A stretch of DNA of 64,000 nucleotides from Thalassovita gelatinovora. Lineage in GTDB: Bacteria; Pseudomonadota; Alphaproteobacteria; Rhodobacterales; Rhodobacteraceae. Location of the stretch: positions 1 through 64,000 of the forward strand of contig NZ_CYSA01000028.1 in the NCBI RefSeq assembly GCF_001458355.1. The letters are read 5' to 3'. The notes under the pieces are model-generated. The model ran no database searches. It was given only the letters and a program-made list of their open reading frames with translations, and was not told the DNA's origin. The position numbers and the translations under genes were made by a program. The first letter of the stretch is position 1, and the number at the start of each line of letters is the position of its first letter. Shown piece after piece: positions 45,264-54,578 of this stretch.

Positions 45264-46042
45264 TCGAGGGCCTTCAACTGATCCAGCACGTCATGGGCGG
45301 TCAGATCGGCGCGCATCGGGGTGACCGAGATGTAGCCTTCGAGATTAACTGCCGCGTCGCTGCCTTCTGCTGTTGGAATGTGTTGATCGCCACCCTTTAT
45401 CCACAGAAATTGCCGACCCGAAGGTGACCGGTGCGGTTCGATCCCGAAATGGGTGTGACGGCGAAAACCTTGCGGTGCGATCCGCATACCTTTCACGTCC
45501 TCGGCCGGAACCGGCGGGAAGTTGACGTTGAAAAACAGTTGATAATCGTCTTCATCCTCGGGCAGGGCCCCGAGCAATTTGCGGACCAATGCCGCGCCGT
45601 GCTGTTCGGCTGCTTCGAACGGATTGTCAGCCTGAAAATTATAAGGGCCCAGATATTGCGACATCGCAATCGACAGGATGCCCTGAAGCGCACCTTCCAT
45701 CGCACCGCCCAAAGTGCCGGAATAAAGCGCGTTTTCAGCGGAATTATTGCCGCGATTGACGCCGGACAGGATCAGATCGGGGCGTTCGTCACCCATGACA
45801 TGATGGAGGCCGGCCAGAACGCAATCGGCGGGGCTGCCTTCGGCGGCATAGCGGCGCGGCCCCATCTTGGCGACCATCATCGGATGGGTATAGCTGATGC
45901 AATGACCGACGCCGGATTGTTCAAAGGCGGGCGCAACGATCCAGACTTCCCCATCAGGGCCTGCCAGATCTTCGGCGATGGTTTCCAGAACCTTCAGTCC
46001 CGGTGCGTTGATGCCGTCGTCATTGGTGATGAGAATACGCAA
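45260..46042 (-). CDS. surE: 5'/3'-nucleotidase SurE (TTG start)
   Basis: A 260-residue phosphatase. [19 protein letters not shown] holds the metal-binding DD pair; SGVGHCISY and [20 protein letters not shown] are signature segments. It hydrolyses nucleoside monophosphates and short polyphosphates. The initiator is TTG at 46042, since the conserved N-terminus begins there and there is no in-frame ATG upstream; GGGGG lies some bases before. It is coupled to pcm. Confidence 0.95.
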   Translation of the reverse strand: MRILITNDDGINAPGLKVLETIAEDLAGPDGEVWIVAPAFEQSGVGHCISYTHPMMVAKMGPRRYAAEGSPADCVLAGLHHVMGDERPDLILSGVNRGNNSAENALYSGTLGGAMEGALQGILSIAMSQYLGPYNFQADNPFEAAEQHGAALVRKLLGALPEDEDDYQLFFNVNFPPVPAEDVKGMRIAPQGFRRHTHFGIEPHRSPSGRQFLWIKGGDQHIPTAEGSDAAVNLEGYISVTPMRADLTAHDVLDQLKALE

Positions 46043-46181
46043 ATGCCTGCCCCCGATATGCTTGGGAACTTAGTAGAGAATGGGCGCGGGCGGGGCAAGC
46101 GCTGTGCGGCTTTGGCGGGCCGCGTCAGGGGCTTTGACCAGAACAAAACCGCCAACGCCTCAGCGCGGGCGATTTTTGCGT

Positions 46182-46820
46182 TCAAAACGTTTTCAGCAGA
46201 CGTTTTGCCTCTTCGCGCGGATCAATCAGGTCGTTGCGGTCTTCGCCGGGGAAAAAACGGGCGCGATTGGCCGTGGCCAGCGGCCGGGGGGCCAGAATGC
46301 GGACGCGGGGACCGGTGTTTTCGGTTTCCGTCGCCCAGCTTTGCGCCAGCGCGATCTGTGCCGCTTTGGTGGCGCCATAGGCCCCGAAAAATTTCTGCCC
46401 GGCGCGGGGATCGTCAAAGAACAACGCCGTGCCGGTTTCGCCCAACAGCGGTGCAACATAGGTTATCAGCCGCCCGGTCGCGGTCACGTTGCAATTCACC
46501 GATTTATCCCAATCTTTGGCGTCGATGAACTGGGCCGGGGATAAAGGGGCGGCGTGAACTGCGCTATGGGCCCAGATATCGAGTGCGCCCCAGCGGTCGT
46601 AGATACTGCGGCAAAGCTGCGCCATCGCATCGGCATTGGTGACATCCATCGGGGCCAAGGTCGCCTGCCCGCCAAGCGCCTGAATGCGGTCGTCCAGGTC
46701 TTCCAAAGCGCCGGTGGTGCGGGCTACGGCCACGATGTGATGGGTGTGGCAAAGCGCTTCGGCCAGACCGGCACCAAGGCCGCGCGACGCGCCGGTGATG
46801 AGTGCGATTTTCTGTGTCAT
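46182..46820 (-). CDS. SDR-family oxidoreductase
   Basis: A 212-residue short-chain dehydrogenase/reductase. NAD(P) motif LITGASRGLGAGLAEAL, DVTNADAM, the (Y)xxxK pair in FGAYGATKAAQIALAQSW. The asparagine and serine region before it is unusual (LGETGTALFFDDPRAG); the catalytic Ser is not obvious, so activity is less certain. The ATG at 46820 is chosen from the family N-terminus. It is separate from surE by 139 bases. Confidence 0.87.
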   Translation of the reverse strand: MTQKIALITGASRGLGAGLAEALCHTHHIVAVARTTGALEDLDDRIQALGGQATLAPMDVTNADAMAQLCRSIYDRWGALDIWAHSAVHAAPLSPAQFIDAKDWDKSVNCNVTATGRLITYVAPLLGETGTALFFDDPRAGQKFFGAYGATKAAQIALAQSWATETENTGPRVRILAPRPLATANRARFFPGEDRNDLIDPREEAKRLLKTF

Positions 46821-46924
46821 ACTGGGGATGTGCGATCTAAGGCGGGCCACGTCAAGAGCAAAGCAGAGCTTGGTCCGATTGCAAACTGCCGCATGCATCT
46901 CCGATGCTGCGTCTCAGGCTTGCT

Positions 46925-47497
46925 TTAATCTTGCAACAGGTGCGGCCGGATGTCCTGACCGAAGGCGGCGTAGATGTCGAGTAGTTGATCGAAGCTGATG
47001 CCGTCGCTTTGCGCCTGCGCCAACGGGCCGGATTGCGCTGTTGCCACCGGTCGGACGTCGGCGTCAGGGAAATGCAGCATGACGGGCAGCGGTGCTGAGG
47101 TGGCATCTTCGAAGCCGGGCAGGGTATTGGCCAGATCGGCTGGGCATTCGTCAATCGAAGGCGCATCCTTCCCGTCAAACGTATCGAGATAGGCATAGAA
47201 AGCATCAGGGTCCAAACGCACCCAAGGGGTCATGTGAAAGACGTCGTCGCTGCCCTGAATTGGCACGGACAGCACGACGCGTATGAAACGGTCTTCGCCA
47301 TGGCGGCACAGGTCCGGGGCCAATTGATCTTCGCCCACCTTGACGAAGGGTCGATCGTCGCGCGCCTCGTGCAGCCAACTGGAAGGGTGGTCGAACCCCA
47401 GATCAAACACGCCCGAGAAACTTTGACCGCAACAGGGGCATTGCCGGTCGGGATCGTTGAAACGCCGCCACCGCGCGTCGAGATCAAGCAGAGACAT
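46925..47497 (-). CDS. DUF2199 domain protein
   Basis: A 190-residue cytoplasmic protein. CPCCGQSFSG gives a CxxC motif near the start, and FDLGFDHPSSW, DLCRHGEDRFIRVVLSVPIQ and FHMTPWVRLD follow the DUF2199 pattern. The family function is unknown; the CxxC pair may bind zinc. The ATG at 47497 is used because the eight codons upstream are not conserved in type. Confidence 0.8.
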   Translation of the reverse strand: MSLLDLDARWRRFNDPDRQCPCCGQSFSGVFDLGFDHPSSWLHEARDDRPFVKVGEDQLAPDLCRHGEDRFIRVVLSVPIQGSDDVFHMTPWVRLDPDAFYAYLDTFDGKDAPSIDECPADLANTLPGFEDATSAPLPVMLHFPDADVRPVATAQSGPLAQAQSDGISFDQLLDIYAAFGQDIRPHLLQD

Positions 47498-47569
47498 CCG
47501 CAGGGCCTTTCCTTGCCGCATTTGACCGGCACACTAGGCCGGGCGGGGCAGCGCGACAAGGGGCGCGGA

Positions 47570-47863
47570 TCAATGGCCAGGAATGCGCATCGCCCGGGTA
47601 TCACTGCCCCGCGTCAGGGTCAGTTCGCCGTCTTCTATCGCTACGATCCGGGCTCCGTCGATTATGTCGCCGGTCTGAACGCGCCGCACCCGCCCTTGCG
47701 ACAGTTTCAGATAGGCAGCGGGACCTTTCGGCGTCAACAAGGTGCCGATCAGGCTGGTAAAGCCCATCGGCATCGCGTCGGGCTGGGTGGCTTCGATCCG
47801 GGTCCGGGCATTGGGTTTGGTGGTGATTTCGTCGTTCGGATTGACAATTCTGGTGACAGGCAT
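47570..47863 (-). CDS. Small protein with a PilP/GspC-like domain
   Basis: 97 residues. The C-terminal 60 (LIGTLLTPKGPAAYLKLSQG, RVRRVQTGDIIDGARIVAIE, ELTLTRGSDTRAMRIPG) align well with the end of the 864-residue protein at 33358-35952, with VQxGDxIDG and a closing (M/I)PxG in common. No signal peptide or helix is seen, unlike true PilP or GspC. GGAGG lies 10 bases before the ATG at 47863; the ATG at 47872 is too near that site. It lies between the DUF2199 gene and purF. Function unknown. Confidence 0.65.
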   Translation of the reverse strand: MPVTRIVNPNDEITTKPNARTRIEATQPDAMPMGFTSLIGTLLTPKGPAAYLKLSQGRVRRVQTGDIIDGARIVAIEDGELTLTRGSDTRAMRIPGH

Positions 47864-48151
47864 GCGGATCATTCCTCCGGGAACGGGTCCTGTCTTGATC
47901 GCAATAATCGTGCCGGGTTTGGCGCGCAGACGACAATGTCGCGGTGGCTTGAAACCGATTTGGATGGGATCTTGTGCGCTGACAGAAGGGGCGCGGTACC
48001 GTTGGCACCGGGTTCGGCACCACAAGCGTCCTGATCTGTTCGCTTTTCGGCTTTCAACAGGACGTTGGATTTCGCCCGGGCACGCGCGCGCCGACGCGAA
48101 GAAACTTTCCCACGCCGGCATCAATTCTCGGGCCGTCCTGAAGAAAGGGCG
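47864..48151. other. Spacer between purF and the small gene
   Basis: 288 bases. The frame of the small gene is open upstream but the translation has no protein character. No T-run terminator for purF was found. Confidence 0.4.
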
Positions 48152-49618
48152 TTATTCCGCCGCCTTCAATTGGAAGCCTTTTTCTATCATGTCGCTGGGT
48201 GCGACCGGATATTCACCGCTGAAACAGGCATCGCAATATTGCGGACAGGATTTATTCCGGCCCGAGGCTTCTCCGGCGGCGCGGTAAAGACCATCGAGCG
48301 AAATGAACTTCAGGCTGTCGACCGCCAGATGTTCGCGCATTTCTTCTTCGCTCATCGTCGCGGCCAGCAGCTTTTCACGCTGCGGCGTGTCGACGCCATA
48401 GAAACACGGCCAGGCGGTCGGTGGCGACGCGATACGGAAATGGACTTCAGCCGCGCCAGCATCGATGATCATCTGTTTGATCTTGCGGCTGGTGGTGCCG
48501 CGCACCACCGAATCGTCGACCAGAACCACGCGTTTGCCGCGGATCAGCGCGCGGTTCACGTTTAGTTTCAGCCGAACGCCCATATTGCGGATCTGTTCGG
48601 TCGGTTCGATGAAGGTCCGGCCCATATATTGGTTGCGGATGATCCCCATTCCGTAGGGAATGCCGCTTTCGTGGGCGAACCCGATCGCTGCGGGGGTCCC
48701 GCTGTCGGGCACCGGACAGACAAGATCTGCTTCCACTGGGGTTTCACGGGCCAGTTCCACACCGATCTGGCGGCGGGTTTCATAGACCGATCGGCCGCCG
48801 ATGATTGAATCAGGACGCGAAAAATAGACATGTTCAAAGATGCAGAATTTCGGTGACTGTCTGCGGAAGGGGAAAACGCTGTCCACCCCGCCATCGGCGG
48901 TGATCACCACCATTTCACCGGGTTCAATTTCACGCACCAGTTCCGCGCCAATGATATCGAGCGCGCAGGTTTCCGAACTCAGCGCCCAACCATCGCCAAT
49001 TTTTCCGAGTACCAGCGGCCGCACACCGAGCGGATCGCGCACACCGATCAGCTTGGTCCGGGTCATCGCGACGATGGAAAACGCACCTTCGACTCGGCGC
49101 AACGCGTCTTCCATCCGTTCGGGGATGTTGCGTTGCAGGGACCGGGCCATCAGGTGGATGATGCATTCGCTGTCCGAGGAACTTTGGAAGATCGAACCGC
49201 GTTCGATCAATTCACGTCGTAGGGCAATAGCGTTGGTGATATTGCCATTGTGGGCAATCGCAGCGCCCCCCATGGCAAATTCCCCGAAAAACGGCTGTAC
49301 GTCGCGGATGGCGGCGCCTTTCGATCCGGCGGTGGAATAGCGCACATGGCCGATGGCCAGCGGGCCGGGCAAGGTTTCCATCAGCGATTGGCTGGTGAAA
49401 TTGTCGCGCACATACCCGAACCGGCGGGCACTGTTGAAACCTTCGAGCGGGTGGTGGCTGACGATGCCGCCAGCTTCCTGGCCGCGATGCTGCAGGGCGT
49501 GCAGACCAAGGGCGACGAAATTGGCGGCGTCGGCTACGCCGACAACACCGAAAACTCCGCATTCCTCCTTCAGCTTGTCATCGTCGAAGGGGTGGGCGGG
49601 GGGCATATGTTTGGACAA
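48152..49618 (-). CDS. purF: Amidophosphoribosyltransferase (TTG start)
   Basis: A 488-residue enzyme for the first committed step of purine synthesis. After a short propeptide comes Cys20 in EECGVFGVVGVADAANFVAL, the N-terminal nucleophile of the glutaminase domain. RGQEAGGI, HNGNITNA and SSSDSECIIHLM follow, and the PRPP site is RVVLVDDSVVRGTTSRKI. A C-terminal CPQYCDACFSG is present. GGAG lies 6 bases before TTG 49618, while the ATG at 49606 is 16 bases from any good site, so TTG is preferred. Confidence 0.96.
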   Translation of the reverse strand: MSKHMPPAHPFDDDKLKEECGVFGVVGVADAANFVALGLHALQHRGQEAGGIVSHHPLEGFNSARRFGYVRDNFTSQSLMETLPGPLAIGHVRYSTAGSKGAAIRDVQPFFGEFAMGGAAIAHNGNITNAIALRRELIERGSIFQSSSDSECIIHLMARSLQRNIPERMEDALRRVEGAFSIVAMTRTKLIGVRDPLGVRPLVLGKIGDGWALSSETCALDIIGAELVREIEPGEMVVITADGGVDSVFPFRRQSPKFCIFEHVYFSRPDSIIGGRSVYETRRQIGVELARETPVEADLVCPVPDSGTPAAIGFAHESGIPYGMGIIRNQYMGRTFIEPTEQIRNMGVRLKLNVNRALIRGKRVVLVDDSVVRGTTSRKIKQMIIDAGAAEVHFRIASPPTAWPCFYGVDTPQREKLLAATMSEEEMREHLAVDSLKFISLDGLYRAAGEASGRNKSCPQYCDACFSGEYPVAPSDMIEKGFQLKAAE

Positions 49619-49893
49619 GGGGGGCTCCGAATCCTCGTGGCAGCTTGTGGCCCCTCTTAAGGGGTTGCGCCTAGTATGTCACGAAAGGATCACAAATCGA
49701 AGTGTCGCACCCGAAGGAATGTCGGTTGGCTGGCAGGACCGTCTTGTCCGTGGGGGTGCACAGCAGAGGTTTTTCTGTCCGTTTTGGGACGAATTTGCGC
49801 TGCAGGGCTTGACGATGGCACATTTGCAACTGTTGTGTGACACACTTCCGTCGCATCAGAACGTCGAGAAGAATGTAAAGAAGCGGAAGTCAG
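49619..49893. promoter_or_regulatory. Divergent promoter region of purF and the Na/Pi cotransporter gene
   Basis: 275 bases. CCCCT-CTTA-AGGGG near 49653 is a short stem-loop in the purF leader. TGTGT-G-ACACA at about 49835-49845 is a small palindrome before the cotransporter. A clear pair of Pho-box repeats was looked for and not found. GGAAG lies 5 bases before the ATG at 49894. Confidence 0.4.
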
Positions 49894-51510
49894 ATGACGA
49901 TTCAAATCCTGCAGGCGCTTGGTGGACTTGGACTGTTCCTGGTCGGCATGAACATGCTGACTGAAGGCCTGCGCGGGCTGGCAGGTGACCAATTGCGCAC
50001 GATCCTGCGCCGGTCCACCGATACCCCGCTGAAAGGCGCAACGGCTGGCGCGCTGACCACCGCGATGGTGCAATCGTCCAGCGCCACGACGGTGGCGACT
50101 GTGGGGTTCGTTGCGGCTGGCTTGATGACGTTCCAACAGGCGCTCGGGGTCATTTTCGGGGCCAATATTGGCACCACCGTCACCGGTTGGCTGGTCGCCA
50201 TTGTCGGGTTCAAGCTGGATCTGGGATTGGTGCTGATGCCGGTCGTGCTGGGCGGCGCGCTGATGCAAATGTTCGCACCCAATCCGTGGAAACAGGCCGG
50301 ATGGGCGTTGGCCGGTTTCGGCGTTCTGTTTATCGGCATTGATGCGCTGAAAGATGGCATGGTCGCCTTTCGTGGTATCGTCACCCCTGACAGTTTCCCG
50401 GCCGATACGCTGATCGGTCGTCTGAAACTGGTGGTGCTGGGTATCGTGCTGACCGTCATTACCCAATCGTCAAGCGCCGGGGTTGCCAGCGCACTGGCGG
50501 CGCTGGCGGTGGGCGCCATCACCTTCCCGCAGGCCGCTGCGTTGGTGATCGGGATGAATGTCGGAACCACCTTCACCGCCATGATTGCCACGCTGGGCGG
50601 CGGGACGGCCACACGCCGCACCGGGGTAAGCCACGTGATCTTCAATCTGCTGACCGGTTGCATGGCCTTTGCCTTACTCTATCCGATCGGTTGGGCATTG
50701 CAGCGCTCTTGGGGGGCCGCGATGGTTGCTGATCCGCAGATCGCGCTGGTGGCATTCCATACTTTCTTCAATTTTCTTGGCGTGGCGGCGGTGCTGGGCA
50801 TCACGTCACAATTTGCCCGGCTGATCATCTGGATCGTGCCGGATCGCGGAACGCCGTTGACGCGCAATCTGGGGCAGCAATTGCTGACCGACAAAGCGGC
50901 GGCTTTGGACGCGGCCAACGCCGCGACGCACAGGATCACTGCCGAATTTCTGACCCATCTGGGGCGCAACCTGAATCACCCGGCTGAAGCGATCAGTTCG
51001 GAATTTCTGGACCAAATCAGCGTTGCAACCCGCGAAACGCAAGGGTTCGTCGAAGCGATTTCGACCGACAACGAAACGGCGGAGCAAGTCAATCAGCAAG
51101 CACTGCTTCATATTTTCGACCATCTCGACCGGTTACGCCACCGGGCGATGCAGCGCGAAAGGATAGCAACTTCGATTGAGGACTCATCGCTTCGCGAACG
51201 CGGTCTGAAACTAGGGGTGCTGATGCGCGGCTATGCGGACAGTCGGGAAATCGCCCGTTACGCCGCACAGGCTGACATGCTGCGCCGCGATTTCCGTGAC
51301 TTCCGCGAGCGGCACCGGGCGGAACAGATCAGGCTGGTTGCGAGCCATGCAAGAAACCCCGAAAACCTGTCGTTGATACTGGATTCGTCTCGTTGGTTGC
51401 AGCGGTCGGCCTACCACCTGTGGCGGATTGCCGACCTGCTGCGCCAGATCGAGGGAAAAGAACCACACCCGGAGACACATGAGCAAATTCTGAGCGAGGA
51501 AACCGACTAG
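49894..51510 (+). CDS. Na+/phosphate cotransporter family protein
   Basis: A 538-residue membrane protein. Residues 1-320 hold two inverted NaPi-II repeats with the motif QSSSATT (residues about 60-66) and its partner TQSSSAG near 191, plus GANIGTTVTGWL and GMNVGTTFTAMI. A PhoU-like helical domain follows from about 350. This is the YjbB/NptA type, which in E. coli exports phosphate and in others imports it with Na+. It stands alone between purF and cvpA on the opposite strand. Confidence 0.92.
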   Translation: MTIQILQALGGLGLFLVGMNMLTEGLRGLAGDQLRTILRRSTDTPLKGATAGALTTAMVQSSSATTVATVGFVAAGLMTFQQALGVIFGANIGTTVTGWLVAIVGFKLDLGLVLMPVVLGGALMQMFAPNPWKQAGWALAGFGVLFIGIDALKDGMVAFRGIVTPDSFPADTLIGRLKLVVLGIVLTVITQSSSAGVASALAALAVGAITFPQAAALVIGMNVGTTFTAMIATLGGGTATRRTGVSHVIFNLLTGCMAFALLYPIGWALQRSWGAAMVADPQIALVAFHTFFNFLGVAAVLGITSQFARLIIWIVPDRGTPLTRNLGQQLLTDKAAALDAANAATHRITAEFLTHLGRNLNHPAEAISSEFLDQISVATRETQGFVEAISTDNETAEQVNQQALLHIFDHLDRLRHRAMQRERIATSIEDSSLRERGLKLGVLMRGYADSREIARYAAQADMLRRDFRDFRERHRAEQIRLVASHARNPENLSLILDSSRWLQRSAYHLWRIADLLRQIEGKEPHPETHEQILSEETD

Positions 51511-51549
51511 TCGCTAGCCTCCCAGTTTGCGGATAAAAGGCGGCTAGTC

Positions 51550-52104
51550 TTATTTTTCGCAGATACCGACCAGATCTTCGTATTGCTGGGTGATCCAGCC
51601 AAGCGCCTGTTCGGGGTCGCGGTCTTCGATCTTGCCGGTCATCCGTCCGAACACTTTGGCCGAACGGCTGTCATCGACCATTGCGATGTCCTGACCCGTG
51701 ATCACCGTCTGATAGACGAAGAAAGCGATGGCGACCAACAAGATGCCGCGCAGCACCCCGAAGAGAAACCCCAGCCCCTGATCCAGCCCCCCCAGAATGG
51801 ACCGTTTGACCAGCGAGGAAAACAGTGGTGTGAACAGCGATGCGATCACCAACGCCAGTGCGAAAACGGCGGCAAAAGCGGCGACGATACTAAGTTCACA
51901 GCTGTCGGCGATGAAATCGCCCAGTACCGGGATTTCCTTAACCAGAGGCTGCACCTGCGGCGCAAAGACAAAAGCCAGTACGGCCGCGATCACCCAGCCC
52001 GCGATTGCGAGCGCTTCGCGGACCAACCCGCGCGAGTAAGCCAGCAGTGCTGACAGGATGATAACCAGCGCCACGACGCCGTCGATGAGGGTAAAGCCGT
52101 CCAT
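51550..52104 (-). CDS. cvpA: CvpA family membrane protein
   Basis: A 184-residue protein with four helices (about 7-25, 28-50, 70-92 and 105-130) and the N-terminal LIDGVVALVIILSALLAYSR of CvpA. The family is linked to colicin V export and to envelope stress; the gene often stands before purF. Here it follows radA by 30 bases, and the Na/Pi gene lies between it and purF. Molecular function uncertain. Confidence 0.92.
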   Translation of the reverse strand: MDGFTLIDGVVALVIILSALLAYSRGLVREALAIAGWVIAAVLAFVFAPQVQPLVKEIPVLGDFIADSCELSIVAAFAAVFALALVIASLFTPLFSSLVKRSILGGLDQGLGFLFGVLRGILLVAIAFFVYQTVITGQDIAMVDDSRSAKVFGRMTGKIEDRDPEQALGWITQQYEDLVGICEK

Positions 52105-52134
52105 TACGCGTATCGTCCCTGTTCTATGCGCGCC

Positions 52135-53502
52135 TTATCCAGCGCCGAATATGTCGCCCACGAATTCGGTCAGATCGCCGAATTGTCTCAGGCTCAAACT
52201 ATTACCCCCGACCGCTTTTCCACCGGTTGGGGCGATTGCTGTCGAAAAACCAAGTTTCTGCGCTTCTTTCAACCTGTTTTCGGTCTGACCCACCGGTCTG
52301 AGCGCCCCAGAGAGCGAAATTTCCCCAAAAACCACACATTCGGCAGGCAGTGCCGCGTCTTCGCGGGCAGAAAGAAGCGCTGCGGCCACTGCCAGATCGG
52401 CTGCGGGTTCTTGCACCTTCATGCCGCCCGCGACGTTGAGATAGACATCGAGCCCGGCAAAAGGGATGCCGCAACGCGCTTCGAGCACGGCAAGGATCAT
52501 CGCCAGCCGTCCACCATCCCATCCCACCACGCTACGCCGGGCCTGTGCATGTGGTGACGGTGCGACCAACGCCTGAAATTCCACCAGCACGGGTCTTGTG
52601 CCTTCGATACCGGAAAAAACCACCGATCCGGGGCTGGGTTCGCCGCGTTCGGACAAAAACAGCGCCGAAGGGTTGGTCACTTCGGCCAGACCAGAGCCGG
52701 TCATTTCGAAAACGCCAATTTCATCGGCTGGGCCGAAGCGGTTCTTGACCGCGCGCAGAATGCGGAACTGATGGCCGCGTTCGCCTTCGAAATAAAGCAC
52801 CGTGTCGACCATGTGTTCGACCACGCGCGGTCCGGCGATCTGGCCGTCCTTGGTGACATGGCCGACAAGAATCACCGACACGCCTTTACGCTTGGCAAAA
52901 CTGGTCAATTCATGCGCTGCGGCGCGGACTTGGGATACCGATCCCGGTGCGCTTTCGACATTGTCGGCCCACATGGTCTGAATCGAATCGATGATCACCA
53001 ATTGCGGCTGTTCGGTTTCCAGCGTGGTCAGGATATCTCGCAGGTTGGTCGCGGCGGCCAATTGCACCGGCGCATCGCCAAGGCCAAGCCGCCGTGCCCG
53101 CATGCGGACCTGAGCGCTGGCTTCTTCACCGCTGACATAAAGCGTTTTCAGCCCTGCCTGCGAAAACCGCGCTGCGGCCTGCAACAACAAGGTGGATTTG
53201 CCAATGCCGGGATCGCCGCCGACCAGAATGGCGCTGGCCGGGACCAACCCGCCGCCCAGTACCCGATCCAGTTCATCCATCCCGCTATGCGTTCGGGGTG
53301 GCGGTGCTTCTTCGGTGGATAGGTCGGTTAGAAGGATGCCGCTGCCGCGTTTGTTGCCCAGCGATTTGGAAGCAGGGCCGGTCGACAGCGGCGTGTCTTC
53401 GACAATCGTGTTCCATGCGCCACAGCCGTCGCAGCGCCCGGACCATTTGTTGAAGGACGCGCCACAGGCTGTGCAGGAAAATGATTTTGTCGCTTTGGCC
53501 AT
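52135..53502 (-). CDS. radA: DNA repair protein RadA
   Basis: A 455-residue RecA-like helicase that extends branch migration. The zinc finger uses C10, C13, C24 and C27 (CTACGASFNKWSGRCDGCG). Walker A is GGDPGIGKSTLLLQAA, the KNRFG motif is AVKNRFGPADE, and the C-terminal Lon-like domain follows (GWDGGRLAMILAVLEARCGI, VFGEISLSGALRPV). The ATG at 53502 starts the conserved MAKATKSF. It is in the operon alr-mlaE-mlaF-radA-cvpA. Confidence 0.96.
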   Translation of the reverse strand: MAKATKSFSCTACGASFNKWSGRCDGCGAWNTIVEDTPLSTGPASKSLGNKRGSGILLTDLSTEEAPPPRTHSGMDELDRVLGGGLVPASAILVGGDPGIGKSTLLLQAAARFSQAGLKTLYVSGEEASAQVRMRARRLGLGDAPVQLAAATNLRDILTTLETEQPQLVIIDSIQTMWADNVESAPGSVSQVRAAAHELTSFAKRKGVSVILVGHVTKDGQIAGPRVVEHMVDTVLYFEGERGHQFRILRAVKNRFGPADEIGVFEMTGSGLAEVTNPSALFLSERGEPSPGSVVFSGIEGTRPVLVEFQALVAPSPHAQARRSVVGWDGGRLAMILAVLEARCGIPFAGLDVYLNVAGGMKVQEPAADLAVAAALLSAREDAALPAECVVFGEISLSGALRPVGQTENRLKEAQKLGFSTAIAPTGGKAVGGNSLSLRQFGDLTEFVGDIFGAG

Positions 53503-53581
53503 GGGGTGTTGATGCAACAGCCAGACGAGCGGGTCAAACCCAGATTGCGGTTTTTCCCGCTGGTTGCCGTTGCGGGCGGGT

Positions 53582-54022
53582 TTAGTCGGGATTTTCGGCG
53601 GTATGATGCGACAGAAGACCGATCCCCAACGATGCCAGGATGCAGGCTGTGAACAGGTAAAGGCCCCAAGCGACTTCGATTTTTCCGACGCCGATCCCCT
53701 TGGCGAGCGTGATATAAAGCGCGATCAGGAAAATATCCGCCATCGCCAGTTTACCCAGTATCGTCAACGCGGGCATAACCCGCCGGTCGAGCCAGCCAAA
53801 TTGCACCAATGCCAGCCCGATGGTTTTCATAAACGGCGCGAACAGAGCGAAAAACGTGACCAAAAGGGCGAGAAACACATCGCTGCCCCACAAGCTTTGC
53901 AATCCGGAAATAACGCTGATTTCACTCATTCCAAACAGCGGCAGAAGGCCCGCACGCAACAGCGGCGCGAACCACGCTATCGGAAACAAGATCAGAAGCG
54001 CAAGATTGGCATAGCGAAGCAT
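53582..54022 (-). CDS. Paraquat-inducible protein A-like membrane protein (single domain)
   Basis: A 146-residue protein with four helices, matching one half of PqiA: ANLALLILFPIAWFAPLLRA, then FLALLVTFFALFAPFMKTIG and KLAMADIFLIALYITLAKGI. PqiA-type proteins work with MCE proteins in lipid transport across the envelope. The nearby mlaF and mlaE genes make a link to lipid transport likely. Full PqiA has two such domains with Cys-rich ends; this one has one and no Cys pair. Confidence 0.8.
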   Translation of the reverse strand: MLRYANLALLILFPIAWFAPLLRAGLLPLFGMSEISVISGLQSLWGSDVFLALLVTFFALFAPFMKTIGLALVQFGWLDRRVMPALTILGKLAMADIFLIALYITLAKGIGVGKIEVAWGLYLFTACILASLGIGLLSHHTAENPD

Positions 54023-54081
54023 CGATGGTCCTCAAATGGCCTGTGCATCAGCTAAGGGGCAAGGTCAGCCAACACAAGCCG

Positions 54082-54468
54082 TCAGACGAAATAGGCGGCG
54101 ATTGTCATGCCCAGCATGGCGCAAACCGTGCCGATCACCGGCAGGTCGATCCAGTGAAAGCCATCATCCCGGACCGAACTGTACCAGTCATAAAGAACCC
54201 ATGCGTATAGCCCGAGGATGAGAAACAGCCGCAGCTGTTGCGCTTCGGGGGCGGGCCACCAGCCGACCGGGGTCAGCCAGATCAGGAAAAGGACCACCGC
54301 CGCCCCGGTACACAACCAGACCGACCGCGACGGTTTCGGTTCTCGCAACCGGATCAGTTCAGCGACTGCGATCAGCACGGGCAAAGCGAGCACTGACAAG
54401 TTGATCAGCAAGACCAGCAGCATAGGCGCGTCGTTCAGGAAGGTTGAAAATCCGTCGATTTCGGTCAT
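54082..54468 (-). CDS. Small hypothetical membrane protein
   Basis: 128 residues with four hydrophobic helices (LLVLLINLSVLALPVLIAVA, VWLCTGAAVVLFLIWLTPV, LRLFLILGLYAWVLYDWYS, LPVIGTVCAMLGMTIAAYFV). I do not recognise it. It lies between mlaF and the PqiA-like gene on the same strand, so a role with them is possible. The ATG at 54468 is preferred because the 18 upstream codons are not hydrophobic or conserved-looking. Confidence 0.7.
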   Translation of the reverse strand: MTEIDGFSTFLNDAPMLLVLLINLSVLALPVLIAVAELIRLREPKPSRSVWLCTGAAVVLFLIWLTPVGWWPAPEAQQLRLFLILGLYAWVLYDWYSSVRDDGFHWIDLPVIGTVCAMLGMTIAAYFV

Positions 54469-54578
54469 TGCGGCATCCTTGGAGGTCTGGGGCAGACTGA
54501 CCTTGACCGCGATCAGTGACAAGCCCTGCAGGAACGGAAAACCGGGGGCTGTTGCCGCAAACGCAGCAGCACCGACTC

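Noticed and set aside
49690-49893. Pho box upstream of the Na/Pi cotransporter gene
   Set aside because: Only one loose half-like sequence is present; the second 7-base repeat at 11-base spacing is missing.
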